DNA of 64,000 nt from Paenalcaligenes hominis (GCF_011927625.1 NZ_JAATIZ010000002.1:558001-622000), one strand, 5' to 3'; positions 52,676 to 61,970 are shown, numbered from the stretch's first letter. Numbers and translations: made by a program. Notes: generated from the sequence alone by a model not told the origin.

Positions 52676-54564
52676 GCCATTTCCCCTAGAGGCGCCCTTA
52701 CCCACTCGATGCGCTCTGCGTCGTCTTTGGCATAAAGGCGTGCAATCAGCTCTGCACGGCGCGCTAGAATAGCCCGCTGATTGAATGAGCCTTTATCTGT
52801 GAGTTCGTGGTGATCCAAGGACGGCGCCTCGTCCATTAAGCGAATAAAGCTGACGCGGCGAGAGCTACCTGCTACGCCCTGATTTAAACGCTGTAAAAAG
52901 TCATGAAAATACGCTTTAACCTCGGGCTGCACACACAGTTGGGCCAAAGATAATTTAGAGGTAGAGGCCGACAGCAGTTTTTGTGTCTCGTGTTCGCGTA
53001 GAAAAACCAATAACCCGATTTCATCTTGATTTAAGCCACAGACGGCTACATCCCAAATATACGGCGCACCCAATAAAATGGCGCGGCTGCGCAAAGGCCC
53101 TACACTCACAAACGTACCTGTGCTGAGCTTGAAGTCTTCGGCTAAGCGACCATCAAAACGTAACCCTAACTCGGGTTGCTGCGGGTCACAAAATGCTACG
53201 GCGTCGCCGGTGCAGTAGTAGCCTTCCTCGTCAAACACAGCCGCAGTGGCTTGGGGGTCACGCCAATACCCGGGCATCACATGCGGACCTTGAATGCGTA
53301 TTTCTAGTTTATCTTCGTTAGGAACTAGCTTAATTTTGCATCCTGGCGCTGGTAAACCGATATACGCAGCGCCCACCATCGGGCCGGTAGTAAACACACT
53401 AGAAGGTGAGGTTTCTGTCATGCCTAAGCCTGACAACATACGAATGGCCCGCCCGCAATGCTGAGCACTAACACGGTCTAGCTTTTCCCAGACGGCATCA
53501 GACAACCCCGCACCCGCAAAATAAAAAAACTGCATATTTTTATAAAAACGCTCGCGCAACTGCTTATCGTGTTCCAACGCATCAGCCAATACATCCCAGC
53601 CTTTAGGGACTGTTAAATAGGTAGTGGGCGAAATGTCTTTTAAATTACGTAAGGTTCGCGCAAAGCCAGCTTCGGTAGGTAAGCCATCATCCAAATATAA
53701 GGTGCCTCCATTCGACATCACAATGCCCACATTATGACTGCCCCCAAAGGTATGGCTCCAAGGCAGCCAATCCACCAAAATTGGAGGCGTTGTGCCAAAG
53801 CAGGGAAAGGTTTGTAATAACATTTGCTGATTGGCACACAGCATTTGATGGGTGGTGGTCACGGCTTTAGGCGCACTGGTCGACCCCGAAGTAAACAGAA
53901 ACTTAGCGATGGTATCGGGTTGAATTGCCTGATAATGCGCTGCCACGGCCTGGGTAATAGGGGTAGTCAGCAGCGTATCAAACCCATAGGTGCGACGCGT
54001 GCGCTGAAAGCTGCCTTGCGCAGAAATGAGTGCTACGTCATCGGCAACAACGGCTGCAATCGCGTTGCTATAGGCATTCGCGTCTGACACGAAGACTGCG
54101 CCCGGCGTAATGATTTGCATAATATGAGCGAGACGATCATAACGACGTGCCAGTAACGAGTAGGCTGTAGAAATTGGCGCATAAGGCACCCCCACATGCT
54201 GAGCCGCTAAGGCTAATTGCAAATGAGCAATGTCATTGCCAGACAAAATAGCCAGCGGGCGCTCTGCGCTGAGACCTAAATTAAGCAAAGCTTGGCCTAA
54301 ATGCTGCACGGCCGAATACATGGCGCCATAACTGACTCGAATCCATGCATCGGTATCGGGACACCGCTCAGCCACAAAAGTACGATCGGGATGTTGGGTA
54401 GCCCCACGAACTAGCGCATCGGTAATGCGTCGATCATAGGGTGCTAGCGCTTGCTGTAAATGCATGCGCCACACCCCATTTTCCTCTTTATGTACCACAG
54501 GCTCTGATTGCAATATCTCCACCTGCCGGTAACGCTTACTATCCAGCGGTTTGATCGTACTCAT
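52672..54564 (-). CDS. fcs: Feruloyl-CoA synthase
   Basis: The ATG at 54564 follows GAGGATGACA and gives 630 residues (ATG 54570 is too close to that box). An ANL-family ligase of the characteristic long Fcs size: FLFTSGSTSAPKAVTTTHQML is the P-loop region at about 229-249, then DWLPWSHTFGG, MLSGLGMTETSPS and GYYCTGDAV. It converts ferulate, coumarate or caffeate to the CoA thioester in the first step of hydroxycinnamate breakdown. ech is 43 bp upstream and the transporter genes follow. Confidence 0.9.
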   Translation of the reverse strand: MSTIKPLDSKRYRQVEILQSEPVVHKEENGVWRMHLQQALAPYDRRITDALVRGATQHPDRTFVAERCPDTDAWIRVSYGAMYSAVQHLGQALLNLGLSAERPLAILSGNDIAHLQLALAAQHVGVPYAPISTAYSLLARRYDRLAHIMQIITPGAVFVSDANAYSNAIAAVVADDVALISAQGSFQRTRRTYGFDTLLTTPITQAVAAHYQAIQPDTIAKFLFTSGSTSAPKAVTTTHQMLCANQQMLLQTFPCFGTTPPILVDWLPWSHTFGGSHNVGIVMSNGGTLYLDDGLPTEAGFARTLRNLKDISPTTYLTVPKGWDVLADALEHDKQLRERFYKNMQFFYFAGAGLSDAVWEKLDRVSAQHCGRAIRMLSGLGMTETSPSSVFTTGPMVGAAYIGLPAPGCKIKLVPNEDKLEIRIQGPHVMPGYWRDPQATAAVFDEEGYYCTGDAVAFCDPQQPELGLRFDGRLAEDFKLSTGTFVSVGPLRSRAILLGAPYIWDVAVCGLNQDEIGLLVFLREHETQKLLSASTSKLSLAQLCVQPEVKAYFHDFLQRLNQGVAGSSRRVSFIRLMDEAPSLDHHELTDKGSFNQRAILARRAELIARLYAKDDAERIEWVRAPLGEMA

Positions 54565-54607
54565 TGTCATCCTCGTCTTTGGTTTTTAGTCTAGCGCGTT
54601 GTTTTTA

Positions 54608-55441
54608 TTAGGAGCGCTTGTAGGCTTGTAAGCCGGGTTTAATGCTTTTCTCATCCAAAAACTGCTTGAGTCCTTCTTTGCGCCCTTGTTCTTGGTCACG
54701 GTAATTGGATTGGTCCGTTTTGGCGTAGAGGTAGTCTTCACCCTGTTCCCAAGTTAGTTCGCGGCAGCGCTTGAAGCCATGCTTTGCAATACGAAGTACC
54801 GTGGGATTTTTTTCCAGTAAAGACTGAGCTAAACGTATGACTTCGTCTTTTAACTGTGTAAGCGGCACACTTTTATTTACTAGCCCCATTTGTTCTGCTT
54901 GTTTGCCCGTCCATGTTTCCCCCGTCATGATGTAGTACAGCGCATTACGATGGCCCATGGTATCGGCAACGGCTTTGCTTACCAAGTTTCCTGGAGGAAT
55001 GCCCCAGTTCACCTCAGATAAACCAAATACGGCCTCGTCGGCAGCGATCGCTAAATCACAGGCTACAAGAGGGGAAAAACCGCCCCCAAAACACCAACCA
55101 TTCACCATAGCAATGGTTGGCTTGTTATAAAAACGCAATTGATGCCATTGCCAACGTGAACACTCCCGGCGAATGCGCTCTTGATACACGTCAGATTTGC
55201 CATCAGTTTCACGGAAATATTCTTTTAGGTCCATGCCTGCTGTCCAAGCGTCGCCCGCGCCCGTCAACACCACCACACCGACCTCATCGTCTAGCTCAAG
55301 TTCATCCAAGACCTCGGCCATTTCTCGGTTTAGCGTAGGACTCATGGCGTTGCGCTTTTCAGGACGGTTTAGTGTTACCCAACCAATTTTGTTTTCCACT
55401 GCTACATGGACCGTAGCCCAGCGATTTTCATAATTCGACAT
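54608..55441 (-). CDS. ech: Hydroxycinnamoyl-CoA (feruloyl-CoA) hydratase/lyase
   Basis: The ATG at 55441 gives 277 residues, the standard length; a longer frame to 55570 would translate the operator region. Crotonase-fold signatures: ALNRPEKRNAMSP-like VTLNRPEKRNAMSP, TAGMDLKEYF, NGWCFGGGFSPLVACDLAIAADEA as region 127-150 and GLSEVNWGIPPG with the catalytic glutamate. It hydrates feruloyl-CoA and cleaves it to vanillin and acetyl-CoA. It is the first gene of the minus-strand operon. No vanillin dehydrogenase gene is in the window. Confidence 0.92.
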   Translation of the reverse strand: MSNYENRWATVHVAVENKIGWVTLNRPEKRNAMSPTLNREMAEVLDELELDDEVGVVVLTGAGDAWTAGMDLKEYFRETDGKSDVYQERIRRECSRWQWHQLRFYNKPTIAMVNGWCFGGGFSPLVACDLAIAADEAVFGLSEVNWGIPPGNLVSKAVADTMGHRNALYYIMTGETWTGKQAEQMGLVNKSVPLTQLKDEVIRLAQSLLEKNPTVLRIAKHGFKRCRELTWEQGEDYLYAKTDQSNYRDQEQGRKEGLKQFLDEKSIKPGLQAYKRS

Positions 55442-55457
55442 GCGTATCTCTCTTATA

Positions 55458-55470
55458 TCAGGAAGCCTGA
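55458..55470. promoter_or_regulatory. Operator copy 1 upstream of ech
   Basis: TCAGG-AAG-CCTGA is a perfect 5+5 inverted repeat, 17 bp before the ech start. It shares its core with 55493-55509, so the two are probably read by the same dimeric regulator. Confidence 0.6.
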
Positions 55471-55492
55471 GAAAAAAATAAGATACCCTATT

Positions 55493-55509
55493 TATCAGGT
55501 AGCCTGATA
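55493..55509. promoter_or_regulatory. Operator copy 2 in the ech-tetR divergent promoter
   Basis: TATCAGG-TAG-CCTGATA is a perfect 7+7 inverted repeat, centred 37 bp from copy 1. The regulator is either the adjacent TetR protein or the operon's MarR protein. Confidence 0.65.
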
Positions 55510-55639
55510 TAAGGGTTAATACCACAGCTCCTACGCTGAACCACAGCGGCTTTGAAGTAGTGCTACCCATAGCAAAGCAGAGCTTGTGTTTTGCCTACCA
55601 AGTAGTTAGACTGGGCTACCTATTTTTAAGAGATATGCT

Positions 55640-56233
55640 ATGTCAAATCCATCCCCACCACCCTCTAGCGCCCGACATAAGCTTCTACAGGCTGCCGCCG
55701 AGCTGTTCTATAACGACGGGCTTGGAGCGAGCGGCATTGATGCCATTGTGAAGAAGGCAGGCGTAGCTAAAAAAAGCCTCTATAACAACTTTGAGTCAAA
55801 AAACGCATTAATTCTGGCGTATTTAGCACAGCGTCATGCCGAATGGTTAGCCTTATATGAGCACCGTTTAATCAATGCAGCGACTCCTACCGAGCGCGTG
55901 TTAGCCATCTTTGATGCTTATATTGACCATGCAGAATGGGGATATGAAAAGGGCTTTAGAGGCTGCGGTGCCTTAAATGCGGCAGCAGAATTAAGCACCA
56001 GCCACCTCGGCCGTGACACCGTCCGTCACCAAAAAGAAGCCATCCAAGCCCTACTGCATGAACACGTGACGGCATGTTTTCCTGCCGAAACAGAGCGCGT
56101 TGGTCTTCTTGCCCAGCACCTTGCTTTTTTACTCGAAGGCGCAGTAGTACGCGCTGGCCTTGAGGGGCGCAGCCGCTGTCTCTATGACGCTAAACGCATC
56201 GCTTCGGAGTTAATCAGCACATGGTCTCGTTAG
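55640..56233 (+). CDS. TetR/AcrR-family transcriptional regulator
   Basis: A 197-residue protein with ATG after AAGAGA. N-terminal helix-turn-helix typical of TetR: ARHKLLQAAAELFYNDGLGASGIDAIVKKAGVAKKSLYNNF as region 10-50. The C-terminal ligand domain contains RGCGALNAAAEL, as in the YjdC/LmrA-like branch. It is divergent from ech and overlaps the downstream EamA gene by 13 bp, so it most likely controls that exporter. It may also bind the paired operators upstream of ech. Confidence 0.85.
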   Translation: MSNPSPPPSSARHKLLQAAAELFYNDGLGASGIDAIVKKAGVAKKSLYNNFESKNALILAYLAQRHAEWLALYEHRLINAATPTERVLAIFDAYIDHAEWGYEKGFRGCGALNAAAELSTSHLGRDTVRHQKEAIQALLHEHVTACFPAETERVGLLAQHLAFLLEGAVVRAGLEGRSRCLYDAKRIASELISTWSR

Positions 56234-57144
56234 GTCTCGCCCCAAAAACGCTGGGCATTCTCAGTATTATTTTTGCCTCTTTTTTATGGGGTACCACAGG
56301 GGTCTCTGCTACGTTTGCGCCCACAGTGAATGCGTTAGCTATCGGAGCGGCTGCGATGGGCATAGGGGGCTTACTTCAAGCTGTCTTAGCCTTGGGGTCT
56401 ATACGACATCATCGCGCTCAGCTACAGGCCCAGCGTCGTTATTATTTAGTGGGCGCCCTTGGAGTTGCGATTTATCCCTTAGCTTTTTATAGTTCGATGC
56501 GCTTGGCCGGTGTCACTATTGGCACGGTGGTGTCCATTGGCGCTGCCCCTGTTTTATCGTTTGTGATTGAAATGGTCATGGAGCAAGCACAGTTAACACG
56601 ACGCTGGGTCATAGCGACCGCACTAGGGCTAGCCGGCATTATCTGTTTATGTGTAGCAGACCGTGCTGCGCTGCCTATCAGCCCTTCGCAAGCCCAGCTT
56701 GCTCTCGGTATTGCCCTAGGATTAGTGGCTGCTTTTACCTACGCTATGTACTCATGGGCAGCGCGCCGTTTGATCCAACACGGCGTAGCCAGCCGCGCGG
56801 CGATGGGCGCGATTTTTGGACTAGGAGGCCTACTCTTAATGCCAGTGCTCTTGGTGACGGGGGCAGCGTTTTTAGACTCATGGCAAAACCTAACCGTAGG
56901 ACTATACATGGCATGTATTCCCATGTTTTTAGGCTATTTATGCTTTGGTTATGGCTTGACCTATGTCCAAACCAGTACGGCCATTACCATTAGTCTCATT
57001 GAGCCCGTGGTAGCCGCTGTGCTCGCTGTGCTGCTGGTGGGCGAGCGCTTAGCGCTTTTTGGTTGGGTAGGTATTGGGTTGATCTGCTTTTGTTTAGTCT
57101 GTATTACGTGGCCCAGTCGTACCGCTAAGCCTCATAGGACCTAG
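56221..57144 (+). CDS. EamA-family (DMT) transporter
   Basis: A 307-residue membrane protein with about ten hydrophobic segments in two EamA repeats, including FASFLWGTTGVSATF near residue 20 and TAITISLIEPVVAAVLAVLLVGE as region 258-280. It is translationally coupled to the TetR gene. It is a small-molecule exporter candidate; the substrate is unknown, perhaps an aromatic acid or aldehyde from the adjacent pathway. Confidence 0.84.
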   Translation: MVSLGLAPKTLGILSIIFASFLWGTTGVSATFAPTVNALAIGAAAMGIGGLLQAVLALGSIRHHRAQLQAQRRYYLVGALGVAIYPLAFYSSMRLAGVTIGTVVSIGAAPVLSFVIEMVMEQAQLTRRWVIATALGLAGIICLCVADRAALPISPSQAQLALGIALGLVAAFTYAMYSWAARRLIQHGVASRAAMGAIFGLGGLLLMPVLLVTGAAFLDSWQNLTVGLYMACIPMFLGYLCFGYGLTYVQTSTAITISLIEPVVAAVLAVLLVGERLALFGWVGIGLICFCLVCITWPSRTAKPHRT

Positions 57145-57593
57145 GGGGTTTTGTGGGCGTAGAAAGCCAGTGGGTGTTCTACCTCGACCGGTAATGGGGT
57201 GGGCAGTTGAATGTCTGCCAGGGTATAGCGTTTTAATGTCTGGATAAAAGCCACTTTGGCTTCGTACAAAACGCGTTTTAATTGACAGCTCACTGTGATT
57301 GCACAGGTATTGTTCTTTCCAAAACACTCAACAATGTCTAGTGGCTCTAATACCTCGATGAGCTGGCCTAAGTTAATCAATGCAGGCGCTTTACTAAGGC
57401 GCAGCCCTCCATTCTTTCCACGAATCCCTTGTAAGTAGCCGGCTTGAGTCAACCCCGCTACCACTTTGGCTAAATGGGTGCGGGAAATGGAATAATAGTT
57501 GGCTATTTCGGTAATGTTCACCAAGCGGTCAGGGTGGGCGGCTGCGTAAAGCAACGTACGGATAGAGTAATCGGTGTACTGAGTGAGTTGCAT
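57141..57593 (-). CDS. nsrR: Rrf2-family nitric-oxide-sensing repressor NsrR
   Basis: A 150-residue Rrf2 protein: MQLTQYTDYSIRTLLYAA opening, a winged helix with YYSISRTHLAKVV, and the three cluster cysteines C90, C97 and C103. This opening and cysteine pattern are those of NsrR, which holds an iron-sulphur cluster and is released from DNA by nitric oxide. It is divergent from hmp and nnrS, the classic NsrR targets. Its 3' end overlaps the convergent EamA gene by 4 bp. Confidence 0.88.
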   Translation of the reverse strand: MQLTQYTDYSIRTLLYAAAHPDRLVNITEIANYYSISRTHLAKVVAGLTQAGYLQGIRGKNGGLRLSKAPALINLGQLIEVLEPLDIVECFGKNNTCAITVSCQLKRVLYEAKVAFIQTLKRYTLADIQLPTPLPVEVEHPLAFYAHKTP

Positions 57594-57643
57594 GGCCGTC
57601 CAAATAAAGAAATGTATAACAATAAATATAACATTACTTTTAG

Positions 57644-57663
57644 AGTCATGTTATAACATGACT
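57644..57663. promoter_or_regulatory. NsrR operator candidate in the nsrR-hmp divergent promoter
   Basis: AGTCATGTTATAACATGACT is a perfect 20-bp palindrome. It lies 27 bp before the hmp start and 51 bp before nsrR. A second, looser match (AATGTATAAC ... TATAACATT) sits at about 57611-57635. The position and the NO-responsive neighbours make NsrR the obvious binder. Confidence 0.65.
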
Positions 57664-57689
57664 ATTATATTCATCTTTAAGGAAGCCTC

Positions 57690-58861
57690 ATGCTGACAGA
57701 GCCACAACGCGATATTATCAAAGCCACTGTTCCTGTATTAGAAAGCCAAGGCGAAGCCTTAACTCAGCACTTCTATCACATTATGCTTAGCGAGTACCCC
57801 GAAGTACGACCTTTATTTAACCAAGCAGCTCAAGCCTCTGGGCGTCAACCACGCGCTTTAGCTAACAGCTTGTTAATGTACGCCAAGCATATTGATGAGC
57901 TCGATCAATTAAAGGAATTGATCAGCATCGTCACGCACAAACACGCGTCGTTGCAAATTCAGCCAGACCAATATGCCATTGTCGGTGCGTGTTTAATTCG
58001 CGCTATTCAAGAAGTACTTGGGCCCGACTTAGCCACTGACGAGGTGATTACCGCCTGGGAACGTGCGTACGTGTCTTTGGCTAATCTCTTAAGCCAAACC
58101 GAAGAAAACCTGTATCAACGCACCGAACAAGCCCAAGGCGGCTGGCGTGGGGAGCGCCTTTTTATGTTGCAGACAAGGTACAAGAAAGCAGCATTATCAC
58201 TTCTTTCTACCTAAAACCGGTAGACGGTCAACCCGTACTGCACCATCAGGCAGGGCAATATTTAGGCTTCAGATTTGTTTTCCCAGAGGGCGAGCAACGC
58301 CGCAACTATTCGCTGTCAGCCCCAGCCAATGGCGAGTCGTATCGTATTAGTGTAAAACGCGAGCCCGGTGGCTTGGTGTCAAACTATTTGCATGATACGG
58401 TTCAAGTAGGTGATGAGCTACGTGTCTTCCCACCGTTTGGGCAGTTCACCTTACAACGCCCACAGCGCCCTATTGTGTTGTTATCTGCCGGGGTGGGTAT
58501 CACGCCAATGGTTCCTCTTTTAGAAGAGGCGCTTAGTACCGGTCAAGACGTGGTGTTCGTTCATGCTGCCCAAAATCATGAGGTGGATCCTTTTTATACT
58601 TGGTTGTATGAGCTGGCCGAGCAATACCCTCAACTCACTCTTTTCAAATGCTATGAAAACAATGATTCTGGCAAAGCGCACCACGAAGGCATGCTCAATG
58701 AAGCCTTATTAGGTTCACTGTTACCTCATACTGATATTGACGTGTATTACCTAGGGCCCACCCCATTTATGGCCTTTGTGCGCCGCACGTTGAAAAAGCT
58801 AGGCGTGCCTGATACGCAATGCTATTACGAGTTTTTTGGCCCAGCCGAAGCCCTCGACTAA
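57690..58861 (+). pseudogene. hmp: Flavohemoprotein (nitric oxide dioxygenase), frameshifted
   Basis: An intact Hmp of about 390 residues can be read if one base is added near 58160. Residues 1-158 are the globin domain with Y29 and proximal H85. The frame then breaks: the first frame ends at 58214. The FAD and NAD domains continue in the next frame from about 58165 (VADKVQESS, the FAD motif RNYSLS, GVGITPM, then EFFGPAEAL) to 58861. The break is at a run of five T (58159-58163) where six would restore the frame. Hmp oxidises NO to nitrate. This is a real mutation, a slippery phase-variable tract, or a sequencing error. Confidence 0.87.
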
Positions 58862-58899
58862 CGCCTTGTTCCACACGGTGTAATTTCTAAAGGAATGGT

Positions 58900-60105
58900 A
58901 TGGAATCCCCCTCTAATCAAACGACGCTGTCCTTTTCTCCCTTTAAAACGGGTTTAGCCTTTAGACCGTTTTTCTGGCTAGGGTCGGCGTATTTGATCGT
59001 AGCCATGCTCGTGTGGCTTTCCTTTTGGCGTGGTAACGCACCTTTGCAACCGCTTGGAGGCATGGTGTGGTGGCATCAGCACGAGATGCTTTTTGGCTTT
59101 GTGTGTGCCATTGTGGCTGGCTTTTTGCTTACCGCTGTACAAACATGGACAGGCTTAGCTAGCGTCAAAGGGCTGGCCTTAGGGGGGGTGGTTAGTTTGT
59201 GGCTAGCCGCTCGCGTCTTGTTGGCTTTTCCTATGGGCATAGACCCTGGTTGGCTAGCAGTCCTTGATGTGGCGTTTTTACCGGTGGTCGCTTTGATTCT
59301 AGCTAATCGGGTTATCCGCGCTAAAAAATGGCGGAATTTAGTGTTTGTGCCTGTGCTATTTACCCTGGCGGGAGCAAACTTTGCGATGCATTGGGGGCAA
59401 TGGCATGGCACCCCCTCGCTAGTAAAAGCCAGCGCACATTTAACTATTTGGTTAGTGGTGATGCTAATCGTGCTGTTAGGCGGCCGAGTCATTCCCTTTT
59501 TTACCTCACGAGCACTTAAAGTAACGCTAGACCCCGTTCCTAGCTATTATGAAAAACCTGCTTTAATTAGTACCGTACTTATCTGTCTGTTCATGCTGGC
59601 CCAATTGCTTGGCATGCCTAGCCCAACCGGCTTACTGAGCCTGCTATTAGGTGTGCTTATTATTGCTAACACAGCCCGACTCATCCGTTGGCAACCCCTG
59701 CGCTGTTGGCGCCACCCCTTGTTATGGGGCCTGCACTTAAGCTATGCCTTTATTATTGTGGGTGCGCTATTGTGGCTCTTTCATTTATGGCAAGCTGTTT
59801 CTTTAGATTTAGCTGTTCATGCTTTAACCATAGGTAGCATGTTGGCGATTATCCTAGCAATGATGGCTCGGGTCAGCCTAGGCCATACTGGGCGCCCTAT
59901 GAAAGCGTTACCAGGCCTTAGTGCAGCACTGTTATGTGTGTTTGTGGCTGCGGTAGTACGCAGTTTATTGCCTATTTGGTGGCCCCAATGGACCTTAGCG
60001 GCGTATCAGCTAAGTTTGGCGTTGTGTTTGTTGGCGTTTAGTTGGTTTTTAGTTCACTACACGGTGCCGCTCTGGAGCCCCCGCGTCGATCAACGTCCCG
60101 GCTGA
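58900..60105 (+). CDS. nnrS: NnrS family membrane protein
   Basis: A 401-residue haem/copper-type membrane protein with about twelve hydrophobic segments. Strong NnrS markers are FRPFFWLGSAYL, WWHQHEMLFGFVCAIVAGFLLTAVQTWTG as region 56-84, GGRVIPFFTSRAL and MMARVSLGHTGRPM. NnrS protects cells from nitric oxide and is usually controlled by NsrR or NnrR. It follows hmp by 38 bp (RBS AAAGGAATGGT), so the two form a NO-defence unit. Its 3' end overlaps the convergent diguanylate cyclase gene by 57 bp. Confidence 0.9.
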   Translation: MESPSNQTTLSFSPFKTGLAFRPFFWLGSAYLIVAMLVWLSFWRGNAPLQPLGGMVWWHQHEMLFGFVCAIVAGFLLTAVQTWTGLASVKGLALGGVVSLWLAARVLLAFPMGIDPGWLAVLDVAFLPVVALILANRVIRAKKWRNLVFVPVLFTLAGANFAMHWGQWHGTPSLVKASAHLTIWLVVMLIVLLGGRVIPFFTSRALKVTLDPVPSYYEKPALISTVLICLFMLAQLLGMPSPTGLLSLLLGVLIIANTARLIRWQPLRCWRHPLLWGLHLSYAFIIVGALLWLFHLWQAVSLDLAVHALTIGSMLAIILAMMARVSLGHTGRPMKALPGLSAALLCVFVAAVVRSLLPIWWPQWTLAAYQLSLALCLLAFSWFLVHYTVPLWSPRVDQRPG

Positions 60106-61671
60106 TAAATCATAGACCTCGACCCGATTGCGACCCTGGCGTTTGGCTTTATAAAGCATTTCATCAGCACATTTTAAAACGGCTGGAATATCGTTTGAAT
60201 CATGCGGCCACGAGGCCACCCCCAACGAAATAGTAATACCCCCCACTGAAGGGATAACAGTGGACTCGACTTTGATACGTAGACGTTCGGCAATTTGCGC
60301 AGCACCTTTGGCCGCTACCCCAGGTAGCACAAGTAAAAATTCCTCGCCCCCTACCCGACAGGGTAAGTCTGCCTCGCGCGACACTTCGCGCATCATTTGG
60401 GCCAAGCGCTGCAACACCACATCGCCCACATCGTGGCCAAACGTATCGTTCACCTGCTTAAAATGATCAATGTCCACAGAAATCACTGAAAAGACCATTT
60501 TTTTAGAATGCAAATAAAGCAGCGTGTTTTCTAAACTGCGCCGATTATGCAACCCAGTTAAAGGGTCTGTATTTACGTCTTTATTCAGTTTATCAATATT
60601 ACTTTTAAATAAACTCATGCCTAAAAGCATGGCATTTTTTAGTTCTAGCGACTCAAAATACCATGATTTTACTTTTTTAATTTTCCCTTCAGTTTCTGCC
60701 ACGTGCATACTACGCGCGTTTTCGGCTAGTAAGCGTAACGGAGCTGAAATTTGGCGGGCACACCACCACACGATGAGCAAAATCAACACCGCTGCCGGGA
60801 TCGTTTTGTACATAACGCGCTGCATTAAGTCATCTAAAGGGGCAATAGCCGCCGCTAACGGGCGCTGGGCCACCACCCCCCACCCTGCGCTGGGAATATA
60901 GGCATAACCAGCGAGCATATCCACCCCTTGGCTATTAACGATAGCTTGGCGTCCGGACTCGCCATGCGTTACAGCATTAATTGCGGTGTTGGCGTTCACC
61001 ACATCACCAATACGATTGGACTCTGGGTGATAAATTAACTGCTTGTCTTGGGTAACCACGTATAAATACGAACCATCGCGGTAGTAATGCGTACCCAGTA
61101 ATCGATTTAAAATACTTGGCTGGCGCAGGTATAAGCTACCGCCCACTAAACCCAAGTACTCGCCCTGGGTATTAAAGACTGGCTGTGAAATAAAAATAAT
61201 GAGATTACCCACAGCAGACAAATACGGTTTGCTAATTAACGGTTTTTGTTGCGCTAAAGCTTGCTGTACCCCGGGCGTTTGAATCTGATCGCCTACAATT
61301 TGCAAGGTTTCAGGCGAAGCAGCCAGGACTTTGGCGGTGTTATTAATAATGACCACCGAGTTAAAGCTATCTGTTTGGGTTCGTAAACGCTCTGCTTCTT
61401 TTTCTAATAACGCCGCATCGTTGTAAATATTGCCAATAAGCTGGGCGCTGACTTTTAATTGCTGCTGAGCCGCCTGTAAATAATCTTCGGTGCTTGACGC
61501 CAGTTTTTGGGCGTAGTTGTAATTGCTTTCTAAGGTGGCATCGACAAGCTGAGTACGCTGCACCTGATAGCTAGCGTAAAACACGTTCAGAAAAGTCACT
61601 ACCCCGGTGGCTACGGTTACCATTAAAACCAAACGTAATAGATCTATATTTTTTTGTACTTTGGTTTTCAT
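60049..61671 (-). CDS. Membrane-bound diguanylate cyclase with dCache-type sensor
   Basis: A 540-residue protein: transmembrane segment 1 (about 11-32), a periplasmic double-Cache-like sensor (35-285), transmembrane segment 2 (289-305), a short HAMP-like linker, and a C-terminal GGDEF domain with active site GGEEF at 441-445. The allosteric inhibitory site RxxD is present as R432-D435, five residues before it. It makes cyclic di-GMP in response to an external small molecule. It lies next to the NO genes but in the opposite direction, so a functional link is unproven. Confidence 0.9.
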   Translation of the reverse strand: MKTKVQKNIDLLRLVLMVTVATGVVTFLNVFYASYQVQRTQLVDATLESNYNYAQKLASSTEDYLQAAQQQLKVSAQLIGNIYNDAALLEKEAERLRTQTDSFNSVVIINNTAKVLAASPETLQIVGDQIQTPGVQQALAQQKPLISKPYLSAVGNLIIFISQPVFNTQGEYLGLVGGSLYLRQPSILNRLLGTHYYRDGSYLYVVTQDKQLIYHPESNRIGDVVNANTAINAVTHGESGRQAIVNSQGVDMLAGYAYIPSAGWGVVAQRPLAAAIAPLDDLMQRVMYKTIPAAVLILLIVWWCARQISAPLRLLAENARSMHVAETEGKIKKVKSWYFESLELKNAMLLGMSLFKSNIDKLNKDVNTDPLTGLHNRRSLENTLLYLHSKKMVFSVISVDIDHFKQVNDTFGHDVGDVVLQRLAQMMREVSREADLPCRVGGEEFLLVLPGVAAKGAAQIAERLRIKVESTVIPSVGGITISLGVASWPHDSNDIPAVLKCADEMLYKAKRQGRNRVEVYDLSAGTLIDAGAPERHRVVN

Positions 61672-61970
61672 ATATGTAGCCTTTACTTTTGCTGCTTGAA
61701 TTACCTATATTTTTATATGGCTTAGCTATAACTACCAATAAATCTGTAACTTATTGTATGCCACTCCACTGACTATTTATTTTTTAGTATTTTTAGATAC
61801 ATTATCACACAGTTCTACCTAATCAGTGGGGTCCTTATTAGGCTTTTTAATTATTAATAATCCTCACCTTTCTTAACCTTAAGGCCTGCGATTTGTGACA
61901 AATCAATACTTAGGCTCGTACCAAGCGCTAGACTGAATGCTTTCACTCATCCCCATTAAGGTTACGCCTC
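61672..61970. other. 299-bp divergent intergenic region
   Basis: No gene is supported. It is AT-rich and must hold the promoters of the diguanylate cyclase (minus) and hydroxylase (plus) genes. The only structured element I see is the inverted repeat GATTTGT-G-ACAAATC at 61890-61904, about 70 bp before the hydroxylase start; its T-N11-A form would suit a LysR-type or dimeric regulator. Confidence 0.4.

Noticed and set aside
55442-55570. A 43-residue hydrophobic N-terminal extension of ech with a membrane-segment look
   Set aside because: It would translate the two operators, and ech at 277 residues from 55441 already has the standard length and a ribosome binding site.
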